Source: Haematobia irritans (Eukaryota > Arthropoda > Insecta > Diptera > Muscidae). Taken from it: a DNA stretch of 64,000 nucleotides. This document shows positions 1 to 10,505 of this stretch, in pieces. The translations under genes were made by a program, and so were the position numbers. The notes below the pieces were generated by a model. The model saw nothing but the letters and a program-made list of their open reading frames with translations. It did not search any database and was not told the DNA's origin. Every line of letters begins with the position of its first letter. Position 1 is the stretch's first letter. The stretch lies in NCBI RefSeq assembly GCF_050003625.1, contig NC_134400.1, forward strand, positions 53,634,066-53,698,065, read 5' to 3'.

Positions 1-131
1 ACCAGCTAGCTCGGACGGTTTCTCTTGGGGTGTGTCCATCCCGACCCCCCTAGCCCAATGCATCTACAATAATTCATATAGGTAACATCACAAAAATCTA
101 CATAACAAACACTTACATCGATGCACACATT
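1..131. other. Unrecognised sequence at window edge
   Basis: I recognise no gene or repeat here. It may be the interior of the DNA element whose right end lies at 132-252, but the related short copy at 40217-40458 does not resemble this part. Confidence 0.3.
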
Positions 132-252
132 CCGATAACACATTTACCGATTATTTAGTCATCGCCGATAAGTCGTATCGAGCCGACACACTGTAAGATT
201 CTTTACAAACACCGACATTCCGTCCGGAATAACTGATAGTCTGTAAAGCGCA
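132..252 (+). mobile_element. Right end of TGCGCTTTACAG-type inverted-repeat DNA element
   Basis: The last ~120 bp match the right half of the complete 242-bp copy at 40217-40458 and end in the same terminal repeat (GTCTGTAAAGCGCA). The flank begins TAA. The related uninterrupted site near 1403 reads CTCGTAAGTGAC, so a 3-bp TAA duplication is likely. The left end is outside the window or unrecognised. A TAA duplication would fit PIF/Harbinger-like elements, but no transposase is visible. Confidence 0.6.
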
Positions 253-1250
253 TAAGTGACACTGCAACAATCGCCAACTGTGATGAGGGAAGCGTATGAA
301 GAAGTATGAAATGTACATTAAAGTATTTTGCCATCACTACCCTTCCAACATTTTTTGAATTTGGGGGCGCTTCTGAGAAACCCCACTACGTCGAAAACAG
401 TCGTATACGATATCCAAAACTCCTCGGAAAAGCGCCGTCACTATTGAGAAGTTGTACCACGCCAAGTTACTACAAAAAAGTATCGCATGAGTGCAATTAT
501 TAGGTGCCCTTCTGGATACATTTAGAAAGACGCCAATAGGAGCCCCTTCAAACAATCAGACAAAGTGCATTTTAAGATAGTTGTAAAAGAAACATTGTGG
601 TCATATAAAACACGATTGTTTAGATGTTTATTGATTTTATGAAACATTTATAAATTCTCATAAATATAACATTTATACGACTATCACATCACATTTAACA
701 TATTTTTATGCATTAATAAAAGATTGATGTAGAGTTACAAGTTGCAAGTTACATGTTGTAGCGTCTATCAGCCAGTGCTTTTATTTCCAATGGAGGCAAC
801 GTGCCTGGAAAAATATTTGAAAAACTATCACTTTATTCTATTTGGAAAGTCAAAAATTTTTCACCAAAATACCTTTCACAATTTTAAGCGAAATAACTAT
901 ATTTTCAGCACTTCATTATCATTTTTATTTAAATAAATTATAAGAAGCTAGTTGTGCTTGGTAAAGTGGCTCTTGTAACAATAGTGATGGCAAAATACTT
1001 TCATGCGAATAGTGATGGCAAAATACTATCACAGTTGGCGATTGTTGCAGTGTCACTTACGAGTCTGTGGTAGCGATGAGGATGAAATGGAACTTTGAAA
1101 TGCTAGCAGGGTATTGTTACAAGAGCCATTTAATATTTTGTGAAACTCCAAGAGCAACTAGCTTCTTATAATTTATTTAAATAAAATCGATAATGAAGTG
1201 CTGAAAACATAGTTATAAGAGCGAAATCTGTCGATTTTATATATCCCTGC
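253..1250 (+). mobile_element. CCCTGCCA-family DNA element, outer copy interrupted by a second copy
   Basis: Sequence 253-339 and 1112-1250 together reproduce one part of the family that is uninterrupted at 3209-3959. The two parts are separated by an inverted copy of the same family at 340-1111. The left end of this outer copy was itself interrupted by the element ending at 252. No transposase is encoded, so this is a nonautonomous element. Confidence 0.6.
340..1111 (-). mobile_element. CCCTGCCA-family nonautonomous DNA element (nested, minus)
   Basis: It starts with CCCTTCCAACATTTT and ends with the reverse complement of the other family terminus (GCTAGCAGGG). It is flanked by TA on both sides (338-339 and 1112-1113). 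The empty site, GCCATCACTATTGTTAC, is visible at about 3345, so the TA duplication is directly supported. Length is 772 bp with short terminal inverted repeats and no coding capacity. The TA target fits the Tc1/mariner superfamily, but the class is not proven. Confidence 0.72.
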
Positions 1251-1600
1251 CAGCATTTCCAAATGGAATGAAGTGATTGTTTTTCAGATATTTTACAGAC
1301 ACGCTGCCTCCATCGAGAAAAAAACAGTGGCTGATAGACGCTGCAATACGTAACTTGCCACTTGTGAATCCCCTGCCAGCATTTCAAAGTTCGCTACCAC
1401 AGACTCGTAAGTGACACTGCAACAAGCGCCAACTGTGATGGGGTATTTTGCCATCACTACTGTCACATGAACCATTTTATATTTTGTGAAATACCAAGCT
1501 TCCAACCACCACTAGCTTCTTATAATTTATTTAAATAAAATCGATAATGATAATAATGAAGTGCTGAAAACATAGTTGTTATGCTTAAAATAAAATTTGG
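1251..1600. mobile_element. Rearranged CCCTGCCA-family fragments
   Basis: Two CCCTGCCAGCATTT termini occur near 1253 and 1369. They are followed by pieces of the same family (for example ACAGACACGCTGCC and TTATAATTTATTTAAATAAAA) in a disturbed order. This is a mosaic of truncated copies. Confidence 0.55.
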
Positions 1601-1965
1601 CACTTTTGACTATAGGGCCAATTGTTCTCCTTGTGCAAAATTTCAAGCAAAATAGGGTAAAACTCTGGCTTCTGGCCTCATATTAGTGCATATCGGGCGA
1701 ATGATATATATGGGAGATATGTCGATAACCGATTTACTCCAAAATCAATAGGGTTCTATTGCGACCCAAAAAAACATACTTATGCGAAATTTAAAGTCGA
1801 TTGAACTACAATTGCGACCTAGACTTTGATCACAAAAATGTGTTCACAGACAGACGAACGGACGGACATGGCTAGATCGACTCAGGGGCCGACCCTGAGC
1901 AATATTGCCAAAGAAACCATGTCTATCTCGTCTCCTTCTGGGTGTTGCAAACACCCACCTTATAC
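1600..1965 (+). repeat. Truncated dispersed repeat with GGACGGACATG tail
   Basis: The stretch has a partial, inverted match to the 153-bp repeat unit at 6901-7858 (shared words such as AAAACTCTGGCTTCT). It ends in a tail containing CGGACGGACATGGCTAGATC. A similar tail follows the second 153-bp array near 63200. It is noncoding and looks like the end of a widespread fly repeat family. Confidence 0.5.
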
Positions 1966-2934
1966 ACGGTTGAAAAAGACTGTTTTTCATATGTTTGGCT
2001 ATAAACATTATATGTTTGGAACACAAATTTTTAAACACAATATTTTTGAGTGCAAGCATATAATGTTCATAAACTAGCATAACATGTTTGGGACATATAT
2101 GTTAATATGTTAGAACATATTATGTTTGGGACATAAAATGTTTTTAAATATAATATGCTTGGATGCAAACATATATTAATTTAGAAATAGCCTATAAACA
2201 TATATGTGTTTAGTAGCTTGGAGCGCTATTTAACAGGGAGCGATATTGAATTAAGTTGGTGGTTGTTGCTTGTTATTACAAAATTAACATTTTATTTTTC
2301 CTTGGGCAATTGATCAGCTACTTCTTTGATCCTTACAAACTGTGTGGTCCGCTGTTCGAATCCCCATCCGGCAAAAGGTAAAATTAAAAAATCATAAAAT
2401 TGAATAATTTCTTCTACAATGTTTGTATTACAGAAAAAGGTGCTAAGAACTAAAAAATCTCGTGGAAGTGAGAAAGATGTCGGGGAATATACAATTGGGC
2501 AGAAACAAAATTTTGAGCATTCAGGTCGAAAACCTATGTTGTTAGCACCTATATTACCTGTTTATTTTCATAATTCATTATGATTGTAAATATATAAATA
2601 AATAAATAAAATTTTGAGCACAATATTGTTTGGGAGAATTTTTTTTAAGCATATAATATTTTTGGGTGCAAAATGCTTCCAAACATATTATATGTTCACA
2701 TAATAACATATTGTTTTTTGGAAGACAACATTATTGAATTTGGATGCAAAAATACAAAATATTTGGAACTTAGACTACCCAAACATATATTGTTTAGACC
2801 AATATACTTTCAAACATATTATATATTGGAAGAGATCAAACATATAAATGTTTGGGCAATACCCAAAAATATATATGCTTGAAGCAAAATATGTTTGGGA
2901 GTATATGTTACAGAAGCGATTTTTTGTGAGCGTG
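1966..2934 (+). repeat. Left arm of ~970-bp long inverted repeat
   Basis: This arm is nearly an exact reverse complement of 5473-6445. It is rich in CATATATGTTTG-like words. It also contains an internal stretch (about 2215-2335) related to the interior of the GGCCGGTAC elements at 30193-30629. Small ORFs inside it are not convincing genes. Confidence 0.8.
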
Positions 2935-2936
2935 TA

Positions 2937-3166
2937 GGTGGGCATTAAGTTCGAGTTTAGCCGCTAATTTTCACTAAAGTGAAAACTAAAGCAGTAAAAA
3001 AAGTCAGAAAATTATATACATTTGTTGCAGATTTCATTATAACTTGATGGGGAATAACCCAAAGCAAATTTTCACAAAGTTTGTATTCCTTAAAATGGAT
3101 TATTTAAGAAAAGTAATCGTGAAAAAATGACTATTTTAGCGGCTAAACTCGAACTTAATACCCACC
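2937..3166 (+). mobile_element. GGTGGG-type MITE, complete copy
   Basis: This 230-bp element starts GGTGGGCATTAAGTTCGAGT and ends with the matching inverted repeat finishing CTTAATACCCACC. TA lies on both sides (2935-2936 and 3167-3168). It has no coding capacity. Partial relatives occur at about 6564, 41737, 45751-45973 and 49505-49541. Confidence 0.8.
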
Positions 3167-3208
3167 TATACGCACTAACTTATAATACCCTGTTCCAAAG
3201 TGTGGCGC

Positions 3209-3959
3209 CCCTGCCAGCATTTCAAAGTTACATTTCATCCCCATCGCTACCATAGACTCTTAATTGACACTGCAACAATCGCCAACTGTGGTGGGGGAAG
3301 CATATGAAAAAATATGAAATGTACATGAAAGTATTTTGCCATCACTATTGTTACAAGAGCCATTTTATGTTTTGTGAAACACCAAGCGTAACTAGCTTCT
3401 TATAGTTTATTTAAATAAAATCGATAATGAAGTGCTGAAAACGTAGTTATTTCGCTTAAAATTGTTAAAGGTATATTGGTGAACAATTTTTAACTTTCCA
3501 AATGAAATAAAGTGATTGTTTTTCAGATAATTTACAGACACGCTGCCTCTATCGAGAATAAAAACACTGGCTGATAGACGCTGCAGCATGTACCTTGCCA
3601 CTTGTAAATCAACATCATTCATTGTGATAGTGGTATAAATGTTATATTTATAAGGATTTATAAATGTTTAATCAAATTAATAAACATCTAAACAATCGTG
3701 TTTCACTTGACCACAATGATTCTTTTACAACTATCTTAAAATGCGCTTTTTCTGATTGTTTGAAGGGGCTCTTATTGGCGTCGTTCTAAATTTACTAAAA
3801 AATGCGCTTAATAATTGCACTCATGCGATACTTTTTTGTAGTAACTTGGCGTGGTACAACTTCTCAATAGTGACGGCGCTTTTCCGACGAGTTTTGGATG
3901 TCGTATACGATTGTTTTCGACGTGGGAAGCGCCATCAAATTCAAAAAATGTTGGCAGGG
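3209..3959 (+). mobile_element. CCCTGCCA-family DNA element, uninterrupted copy
   Basis: It runs from CCCTGCCAGCATTTC to ATGTTGGCAGGG (751 bp) and is the most useful reference copy in the window. It preserves sites that other elements have interrupted: CATCACTATTGTTAC near 3345 and ACTTGACCACAATG near 3705. No convincing ORF is present. Confidence 0.75.
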
Positions 3960-3967
3960 TATAAAAA

Positions 3968-4250
3968 GTTTTTTTTTTTTTATTTATTATAGTTTATCCC
4001 ATCTCCCACCCCTATTCCCAAGTCCACCGTTGCGGAGAGAGGGATGTGGACCGTGGAGGGATACCATCTCCAATCCCAAGTCTCCTCAATTTCTCGGCGG
4101 GCGTAAATAATAGAAACATCATGGCATCAGCTAGCAATTGTTGCAACAATTCACACATTCTGGCTGATGCAATGATGTTTCCATTCTATTTGAGGCCCGT
4201 CAGAAATCCTGAAAGAAAAAAGAGAAGAATAGATTAATAAGGGATTTTGG
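3968..4250 (-). repeat. Dispersed repeat with acceptor-like junction, copy 1
   Basis: Read on the minus strand, a pyrimidine-rich stretch ending TTTCTTTCAG is followed by GATTTCTGACGGGCCTC and ~200 bp. The same arrangement recurs on the plus strand at 58740-58940. It could be a transcribed repeat or a copied gene fragment. I recognise no protein in it. Confidence 0.45.
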
Positions 4251-4260
4251 AAGAAGCAGT

Positions 4261-5054
4261 CCCTGCCAGCATTTCAAAGTTCCATTTCATCCTCATCGCT
4301 ACCACAGACTCGTAAATGTCACCACAACCATCGCGAACTGTGGTGGGGGAAGCATATCAAAAAGTACAAAATGTACATGAAAGTATTTTGCCATCACTAC
4401 TGTTAGAAGAGCCATTTTATTTTTTGTGAAACGCCAAGCGCAACCAGCTTGTTATATTTTATTTAAATAAAAACGAAAATAAAGTTCTGAAAACATAGAT
4501 AGTACGCTTAAAATTGTGAAAGGTATATGGTGAACAATTTTCGACTTTCCAAATAGAATAAAGTGATCGTTTTTCAAAATTTTTTCCAGGCACGCGGTCT
4601 CCATCGAAAATAAACAAAATGGCTGATAGACGCTGCAATATGTAACTTGCTACTTAAAACTCAACATCATTCTTTTATTAATGCAAAAAATTATGTTAAA
4701 TGTGATGAGACAAACCGAAAAATGTTATATTTATAAGAAATTATAAATGTTTAATCAAATCAATAAACATCTACACAATCGTGTTTTACTTGACCACAAT
4801 GATTCTTCTACAATTACCTTAAAATGTACTTTTTCTGATAGTTTGCAGGGGTTCTTATTGGCGTCCTTCGAAATTGATATAAATAGGCACCTAATAATTG
4901 CACTGATGATAAACTTTTTCGTAGTAACTTGGCGTGGTACAACTTCTCAATAGTGACGGCGCTTTTCCGACGAGTTTTTGATGTCGTATATGATTGTTTT
5001 CGACGTAGTGGGGATTCTCAGAAGCGCCCCCAAATTCAAAAAATGTTGGCAGGG
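4261..5054 (+). mobile_element. CCCTGCCA-family DNA element
   Basis: It runs from CCCTGCCAGCATTTC to TGTTGGCAGGG (794 bp) and is co-linear with 3209-3959. The TA duplication is not clear here because the left flank ends GT. The element is noncoding. Confidence 0.7.
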
Positions 5055-5470
5055 GTAGGACGGGTATCCAAGGCAGCGAAATCCTGAAAGGAAAAGAACA
5101 AAATTAAATTAGAAAATAGCATGAAGACAAACCAGCGTGTACTTACCCACTCAGATGTTTATATGTATTTCTTTTATCAAGGGGGTGGGAGAGGATATGA
5201 ATTGAGAAACGCTCCGATTAGATTTTGTTAGAGCGACAGTTGTTAGTGCAACGCAACGCGACGCCCAAATATTGTTTCAAACCCACAATTGACCACCTAT
5301 CTTGGCGAGGTCTAGCCCATATCCTTATAACATTGCTATTGCTAAGTAGCAAACATTAATTTTTTACCAATACCTGTAATATCAAATAATAAATTCACTT
5401 TAGCCAATTTGCATTAAATTGGCTTAAATTTACTAACACTGTGTTTCGTCGTAGGGTTTTATATTAATTG
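5055..5470. other. No gene recognised
   Basis: A short piece at about 5057-5095 resembles the repeat at 58695-58770 in reverse orientation. The rest has no feature I can name. Confidence 0.3.
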
Positions 5471-5472
5471 TA

Positions 5473-6445
5473 CACGCTCACAAAAAATCGCTTCTGTAAC
5501 ATATACTCCCAAACATATTTTGCTTCAAGCATATATATTTTTGGGTATTGCCCAAACATTTATATGTTTGATCTCTTCCAATATATAATATGTTTGAAAG
5601 CATATTAGTCTAAACAATATATGTTTGGTAGTCTAAGTTCCAAACATTTTGTATTTTTGCATCCAAATTCAATAATGTTGTCTTCCAAAAAACAATATGT
5701 TATTATGTGAACATATAATATGTTTGGAAGCATTTTGCACCCAAAAATATTATATGCTTAAAAAAAATTCTCCCAAACAATATTGTGCTCAAAATTTTAT
5801 TTATTTATTTATATATTTACAATCATAATGAATTATGAAAATAAACAGGTAATATAGGTGCTAACAACATAGGTTTTCGACCTGAATGCTCAAAATTTTG
5901 TTTCTGCCCAATTGTATATTCCCCCACATCTTTCTCACTTCCACGAGATTTTTTAGTTCTTAGCACCTTTTTCTGTAATACAAACATTGTAGAAGAAATT
6001 ATTCAATTGTATGATTTTTTTTATTTTAATTTTACCTTTTGCCGGACGGGGATTCGAACAGCGGACCACACAGTTTGTAAGGATCAAAGAAGTAGCTAAG
6101 CAATTGCCCAAGGAAAAAAAAGTTAATTTTGTAATAACAATCAACAACCACCAACTTAATTCAATATCGCTCCCTGTTAAATAGCGCTCCAAGCTACTAA
6201 ACACATATATGTTTATAGGCTATTTCTAAATTAATATATGTTTGCATCCAAGCATATTATATTTACAAACATTTTATGTCCCAAACATAATATGTTCTAA
6301 CATATTAACATATATGTCCCAAACATGTTATGCTAGTTTATGAACATTATATGCTTGCACTCAAAAATATTGTGTTTAAAAAATTTGTGTTCCAAACATA
6401 TAATGTTTATAGCCAAACATATGAAAAACAGTCTTTTTCATCCGT
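5473..6445 (-). repeat. Right arm of ~970-bp long inverted repeat
   Basis: This is the reverse complement of 1966-2934 with few differences. The arms are separated by about 2.5 kb holding the GGTGGG MITE and two CCCTGCCA elements. The ends read CACGG(T/A)TGAAAAAGAC on both sides. The structure resembles a foldback element or an element with very long terminal inverted repeats that later collected insertions. Confidence 0.8.
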
Positions 6446-6900
6446 GTGGACAATAGTAAAATGGTACACATTATAAAACTTCAAACGTTAACCACAATTA
6501 GTATTTGTTTGATTATGCAATAGCATTTGTGAACAAGCAACACTTTTAGTAATGTACCTTTTAAGGTGGGTTCGAGTTTAGCCGCTAAAATCGCAATTTT
6601 TCACGATTACTTTTCTCTAGTTACTGGATTGCATTCGCGTACTTTTCAGCAATTTTAAGCAAAGAGACTTACTCTTTTGCTAGTTTTTATTGGATAATTA
6701 TTGCTAGAAAAGTACGCGAAAAGACCTAATGTTGGTTTTGACAAATGCCAACGTCGATATGTCAAACGCCAACGCCGCACAGTGTGTCCTTCCCATACAT
6801 TCGACGGCCAAAAATAGAAGGAGTTGTACGAGAGTAATGAAATTTGGCACGAGTTCCTAATATAATAGAATTAAGAAAATTTCAAAGTATCGACAAAATC
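6446..6900. repeat. Intergenic stretch with partial GGTGGG MITE
   Basis: A partial GGTGGG MITE end starts at about 6564 (GTTCGAGTTTAGCCGCTAAA). The remainder leads into the tandem array and shows no gene. Confidence 0.45.
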
Positions 6901-7858
6901 GGTTCAGATTTAGATATAGCTCCCATATATATCTTTCGTCCGATATGCACTTATACGGCCCTAGAAGCCAGAGTTTTACCCCAATTTGGTTGAAATTTTG
7001 CACTAGGAGTACAATTAGTAGCATAGTCTAGTGTGCCAAATTTTATTGAAATCGGTTCAGATTTAGATATAGCTCCCATATATATCTTTCGTCCGATATG
7101 AACTTATACGGCCCTAGAAGCCAGAGTTTTACCCCAATTTGGTTGAAATTTTGCACTAGGAGTACAATGAGTAGCATAGTCTAGTGTGCCAAATTTTATT
7201 GAAATCGGTTCAGATTTAGATATAGCTCCCATATATATCTTTCGTCCGATATGAACTTATACGGCCCTAGAAGCCAGAGTTTTACCCCAATTTGGTTGAA
7301 ATTTTGCACTAGGAGTACAATGAGTAGCATAGTCTAGTGTGCCAAATTTTATTGAAATCGGTTCAGATTTAGATATAGCTCCCATATATATCTTTCGTCC
7401 GATATGAACTTATACGGCCCTAGAAGCCAGAGTTTTACCCCAATTTGGTTGAAATTTTGCACTAGGAGTACAATGAGTAGCATAGTCTAGTGTGCCAAAT
7501 TTTATTGAAATCGGTTCAGATTTAGATATAGCTCCCATATATATCTTTCGTCCGATATGAACTTATACGGCCCTAGAAGCCAGAGTTTTACCCCAATTTG
7601 GTTGAAATTTTGCACTAGGAGTACAATGAGTAGCATAGTCTAGTGTGCCAAATTTTATTGAAATCGGTTCAGATTTAGATATAGCTCCCATATATATCTT
7701 TCGTCCGATATGAACTTATACGGCCCTAGAAGCCAGAGTTTTACCCCAATTTGGTTGACATTTTGCACTAGGAGTACAATGAGTAGCATAGTATTGTGTG
7801 CCAAATTTTATTGAAATCGGTTCAGATTTAGATATTGCTCCCGTATATATCTTTCCCA
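6901..7858 (+). repeat. 153-bp tandem repeat array, about 6 units
   Basis: The word GGTTCAGATTTAGATAT begins at 6901, 7054, 7207, 7360, 7513, 7666 and 7819, an exact 153-bp period. Units are almost identical, with changes mainly in the first and last. This indicates recent amplification or homogenisation. The array is noncoding. Confidence 0.93.
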
Positions 7859-8085
7859 TACAAATAATATTTCAAAAATGCGATATCTTCTGTAAATTTA
7901 TAACTAGAATGTTTATTTTTCGCAAAAATGCATACAGCATCTATTAAATGCTGTTTTGAAAATATGAAGAAAATCAGCCCACTGTAACACCCGTCCCCCG
8001 TACAACTTAAAACTTAAAAAAAATATATTCATATAATCTCATGTGTAGAAAATTTTATTTATGCATAGGTATGTATACAATATTT
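7859..8085. other. No gene recognised
   Basis: AT-rich spacer between the tandem array and the hAT transposase relic. Nothing further was identified. Confidence 0.3.
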
Positions 8086-8282
8086 TTATAATATTAAATT
8101 GAGCCGACGGGCTTTTTGGGCAGCAAATAAATCAATGACTTCTTCAGTCGGCACATTTATTCGGCGATGGACCGATATTAATGCCAATCCATTGAGTCTA
8201 CTCTCGCTAGTCGAATTTCTAAGATGCGTCTTTAATCTCTTCATTGTTGAAAATGAAAGTTCGGATGAGTACGTAGTAACTG
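8086..8282 (-). pseudogene. hAT transposase relic, C-terminal dimerisation segment
   Basis: The minus strand reads through without a stop for ~65 codons and ends at a TAA at 8086-8088. The peptide contains SFSTMKRLKTHLRNS, RLNGLALISVHR and EEVIDLFAAQKARRL. This is the pattern of the C-terminal dimerisation domain of hAT transposases (the SFS..KRLK..LR..M..RL..LAL..IHR type). Its N-terminal neighbour resumes at 29443-29571, 21 kb away, beyond an 8-bp target duplication. No complete transposase is present, so this is a relic. Confidence 0.8.
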
Positions 8283-8794
8283 CAGGGATGGAAAATGCAG
8301 TACTATAGTACTTTTTTCAATACTTTTTCACCCCGGTTGGTACCGTAGTACCCCCGCGAATGATTAAGTACCTTTTGTGTAGACATTTTTGAATCGATAT
8401 TTATTTATTTATGGTACAATATCTTCGACAAAATATTGTTACGAATTTAATAATTATAGATATAAGTTTATTTAAATTAGTTTCCGTTAATTTAAAATTT
8501 CAAATTGTAACGATAAAATTTCGCTATCACTTGTTGGAATCATCTATTCATTTCTAGTATTTTCCTGAATTTCGTTTATGTTCTTTTGTTTGCTTACCAA
8601 AATGTTAGTTCTTACTCTCTCATAGAATAGCAACCCCTTTGCTTTGTTATTCTGCATTCTCATTTCATCTCATTGTCTATTGTCATTATTGTTGTTGTTG
8701 TAGTAATGCGAGCATATATCTATGTGAGTGTGTATGTGTTTGGCAGCCACCAGGTAAACAACTTAATGGTCGTAGATCCTTCTAGCATTGTCTG

Positions 8795-8851
8795 AGAATG
8801 TTCTGGCGTTGCCAGAATATTGTAGTGCTACCAGAATGTTCTCGTATTGCC
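8795..8851 (+). promoter_or_regulatory. Three 19-bp units with heat-shock-element-like dyads
   Basis: GAATGTTC at 8796-8803, GAATATTG at 8815-8822 and GAATGTTC at 8834-8841 are spaced exactly 19 bp apart inside a degenerate 19-bp tandem repeat. The first and third match the GAAnnTTC core of heat-shock elements. They lie 20-65 bp upstream of the TATA box and are conserved in element C. Confidence 0.6.
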
Positions 8852-8860
8852 ACACCGTCA

Positions 8861-8897
8861 TATATAAAAGCGCTCGCATGCTGCTAACGAGTCAGTC
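8861..8897 (+). promoter_or_regulatory. Core promoter in the A LTR: TATA box and initiator
   Basis: TATATAAAAG begins at 8861. TCAGTC, an arthropod initiator match, is at 8892-8897 with its A at 8894, about 33 bp downstream. The spacing suits RNA polymerase II. The start site is inferred. Confidence 0.7.
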
Positions 8898-9046
8898 TTA
8901 ATTAAAGCGTCAAACGAATAACTTCAGTGTGAACGAATTGTAAAGTGTGAAGTCATAGTAAATAAATTGTAGATTGTCGTTATTTAGAAGAACTGTGTTT
9001 TAATTGTCGGGTAATTAAAAACGCCTAAATATAAAAACGTAACAAT

Positions 9047-9061
9047 TGGTGTCGGAAGTGA
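9047..9061 (+). promoter_or_regulatory. Primer-binding site of element A, tRNA-Leu-like
   Basis: TGGTGTCGGAAGTG starts two bases after the 5' LTR. Element C has TGGTGTCAGAAGTGG at the same place, which fits the 3' end of a leucine tRNA as I remember it. Copy A carries one substitution. Confidence 0.65.
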
Positions 9062-9083
9062 AATAACGAAAAAAAAATCTACA

Positions 9084-10505
9084 ATGAAGTTTAATGAGCT
9101 TCGTGTGGAAGACTTAAAAAAGGAATTGAGCAAACTGGACCTGCCGACAACAGGCAATAAGGCCCAGCTTCAAAAGCGTCTACTGGAAGAGTTTGAACGG
9201 CGTAATATGGACATTGCGACGCATGAGTTTGATTATAAGGAGGACATTGACGAATCAATACTCGTCAATACCAGCAGTGTAGAAAATCCATCTGTGGCTT
9301 CAAGTGTTGTGGATTACACCTCAATGCTCAATGTTTTAAGCAAAATGATGGAAGAAAACTCTAGAAAAATCATGGATGAGAATTCTAGAAAAATGGAAGA
9401 AAATTCTAGAAAAATGGAAGAAAATTCTAGAAAAATGGAAGAAAATTCTAGAAAATTGCTGAAAGAAAATGCCCTACAAATGGAAGCAAATTCTAGAAAA
9501 ATGGAAGAAAATTCTAGAAAATTGGAAGAAAAATTCGACGAAAATTCTAGAATGGTCAACGAAAAATTACAACAAATTTCTGAAGGCATGGAGAATCGTG
9601 TGGACCATATAAAAAATCAAATTGTGGAATTGGATAAGAAATTTGTGGTTCACGATGAAAAATTTCTACACCTTGAGAAAAAAATGTCAGAGCTGGAAAT
9701 TAAAGGTGGTCCAGTGCGCGTCATCGAGGGCTCAAAAATCAAAACTCCTGTTTTCGATGGCTCAACGTCATTTGATGTCTTCAAATTCCAATTCGAAATG
9801 GTTGCTTGTAGAAATTTGTGGAATGACGATGATAAAGCAATTGAACTTCTATTGGCATTAAAGGGCAATGCTGCTGATGTGATACAAAGCATTCCCGCTG
9901 CTTCTAGAAATAACTATAATGAAGTAATAGCGGCACTTCAACGCAAGTATGGTGGAGAGCACAAGCAGGACATCTTCAGAATGGAATTGAGAGGAAGAAT
10001 CCAGAAATCGAATGAAACCCTACAAGATTTCGCAACAGAAGTTGAGCGGCTAGTGCTTTTGACATACCCAGGTGAGAGTCATCCTCTTGTGGACCGCATC
10101 AAGATTGAAACCTTCGTCAATGGAATTCGAGACCCAGATATAAAATGTGCAACATATGCGTCACAAAAGGCTACATTCGCTGAAACAGTAACATTCGCAC
10201 TTGCACAGGAGACTGCGAGATTGCTAGCGCGGCCTCAAATTCACAAGGTACGTAAAGTAGAGACAGAGTGTGATGAATCAAAGTCCGTTATTGAGTCGAT
10301 AAAAGAGGCCATGAAGCAGGCAATGCAAGAAATGAAGCAAGAGGCAAATAAATCCCGGATCAAATGCTATAACTGTGATAAGCCGGGACATCTAGCTCGA
10401 GAATGCAAAGCACGACGCAAACGGTCAAGGTCCACATCACCATCTCCATTAAACAATAGCCATAAGAAGGTGACCCCACAGTCAAGTGAGTCACCTTTAA
10501 ACTAA
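9084..10505 (+). CDS. gag: Gag protein of element A
   Basis: This 473-residue structural protein should form the virus-like particle and bind the element RNA. Residues ~1-38 resemble a SAP-type helix-extension-helix (LRVEDLKKEL...KAQLQKRLLEEF). Residues ~85-165 are a coiled coil built from ENSRKME-type heptads, with more copies than in element C. Residues ~210-380 resemble the retrotransposon Gag capsid region. A CCHC zinc knuckle (CYNCDKPGHLAREC) lies near residue 430. The ATG is 40 bp after the LTR and fits the start in copy C. The final codons form a slippery heptamer, so a fraction of ribosomes should enter pol. In this copy element B lies between gag and pol, so a fusion product is unlikely. 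Confidence 0.92.
   Translation: MKFNELRVEDLKKELSKLDLPTTGNKAQLQKRLLEEFERRNMDIATHEFDYKEDIDESILVNTSSVENPSVASSVVDYTSMLNVLSKMMEENSRKIMDENSRKMEENSRKMEENSRKMEENSRKLLKENALQMEANSRKMEENSRKLEEKFDENSRMVNEKLQQISEGMENRVDHIKNQIVELDKKFVVHDEKFLHLEKKMSELEIKGGPVRVIEGSKIKTPVFDGSTSFDVFKFQFEMVACRNLWNDDDKAIELLLALKGNAADVIQSIPAASRNNYNEVIAALQRKYGGEHKQDIFRMELRGRIQKSNETLQDFATEVERLVLLTYPGESHPLVDRIKIETFVNGIRDPDIKCATYASQKATFAETVTFALAQETARLLARPQIHKVRKVETECDESKSVIESIKEAMKQAMQEMKQEANKSRIKCYNCDKPGHLARECKARRKRSRSTSPSPLNNSHKKVTPQSSESPLN

Larger units (their letters stand above)
8437..9044 (+). repeat. 5' LTR of element A
   Basis: 608 bp, repeated at 28344-28951. It contains three 19-bp units with heat-shock-element-like dyads, a TATA box, an initiator-like TCAGTC and an AATAAA signal at 8961-8966. 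U3, R and U5 can therefore be placed approximately at 8437-8893, 8894-~8985 and ~8986-9044. Confidence 0.95.

Noticed and set aside
2673..2882. A small gene in the long inverted-repeat arm
   Set aside because: The frame is made of repeated CATATATGTTTG-like words and is not preserved as a frame in the other arm.
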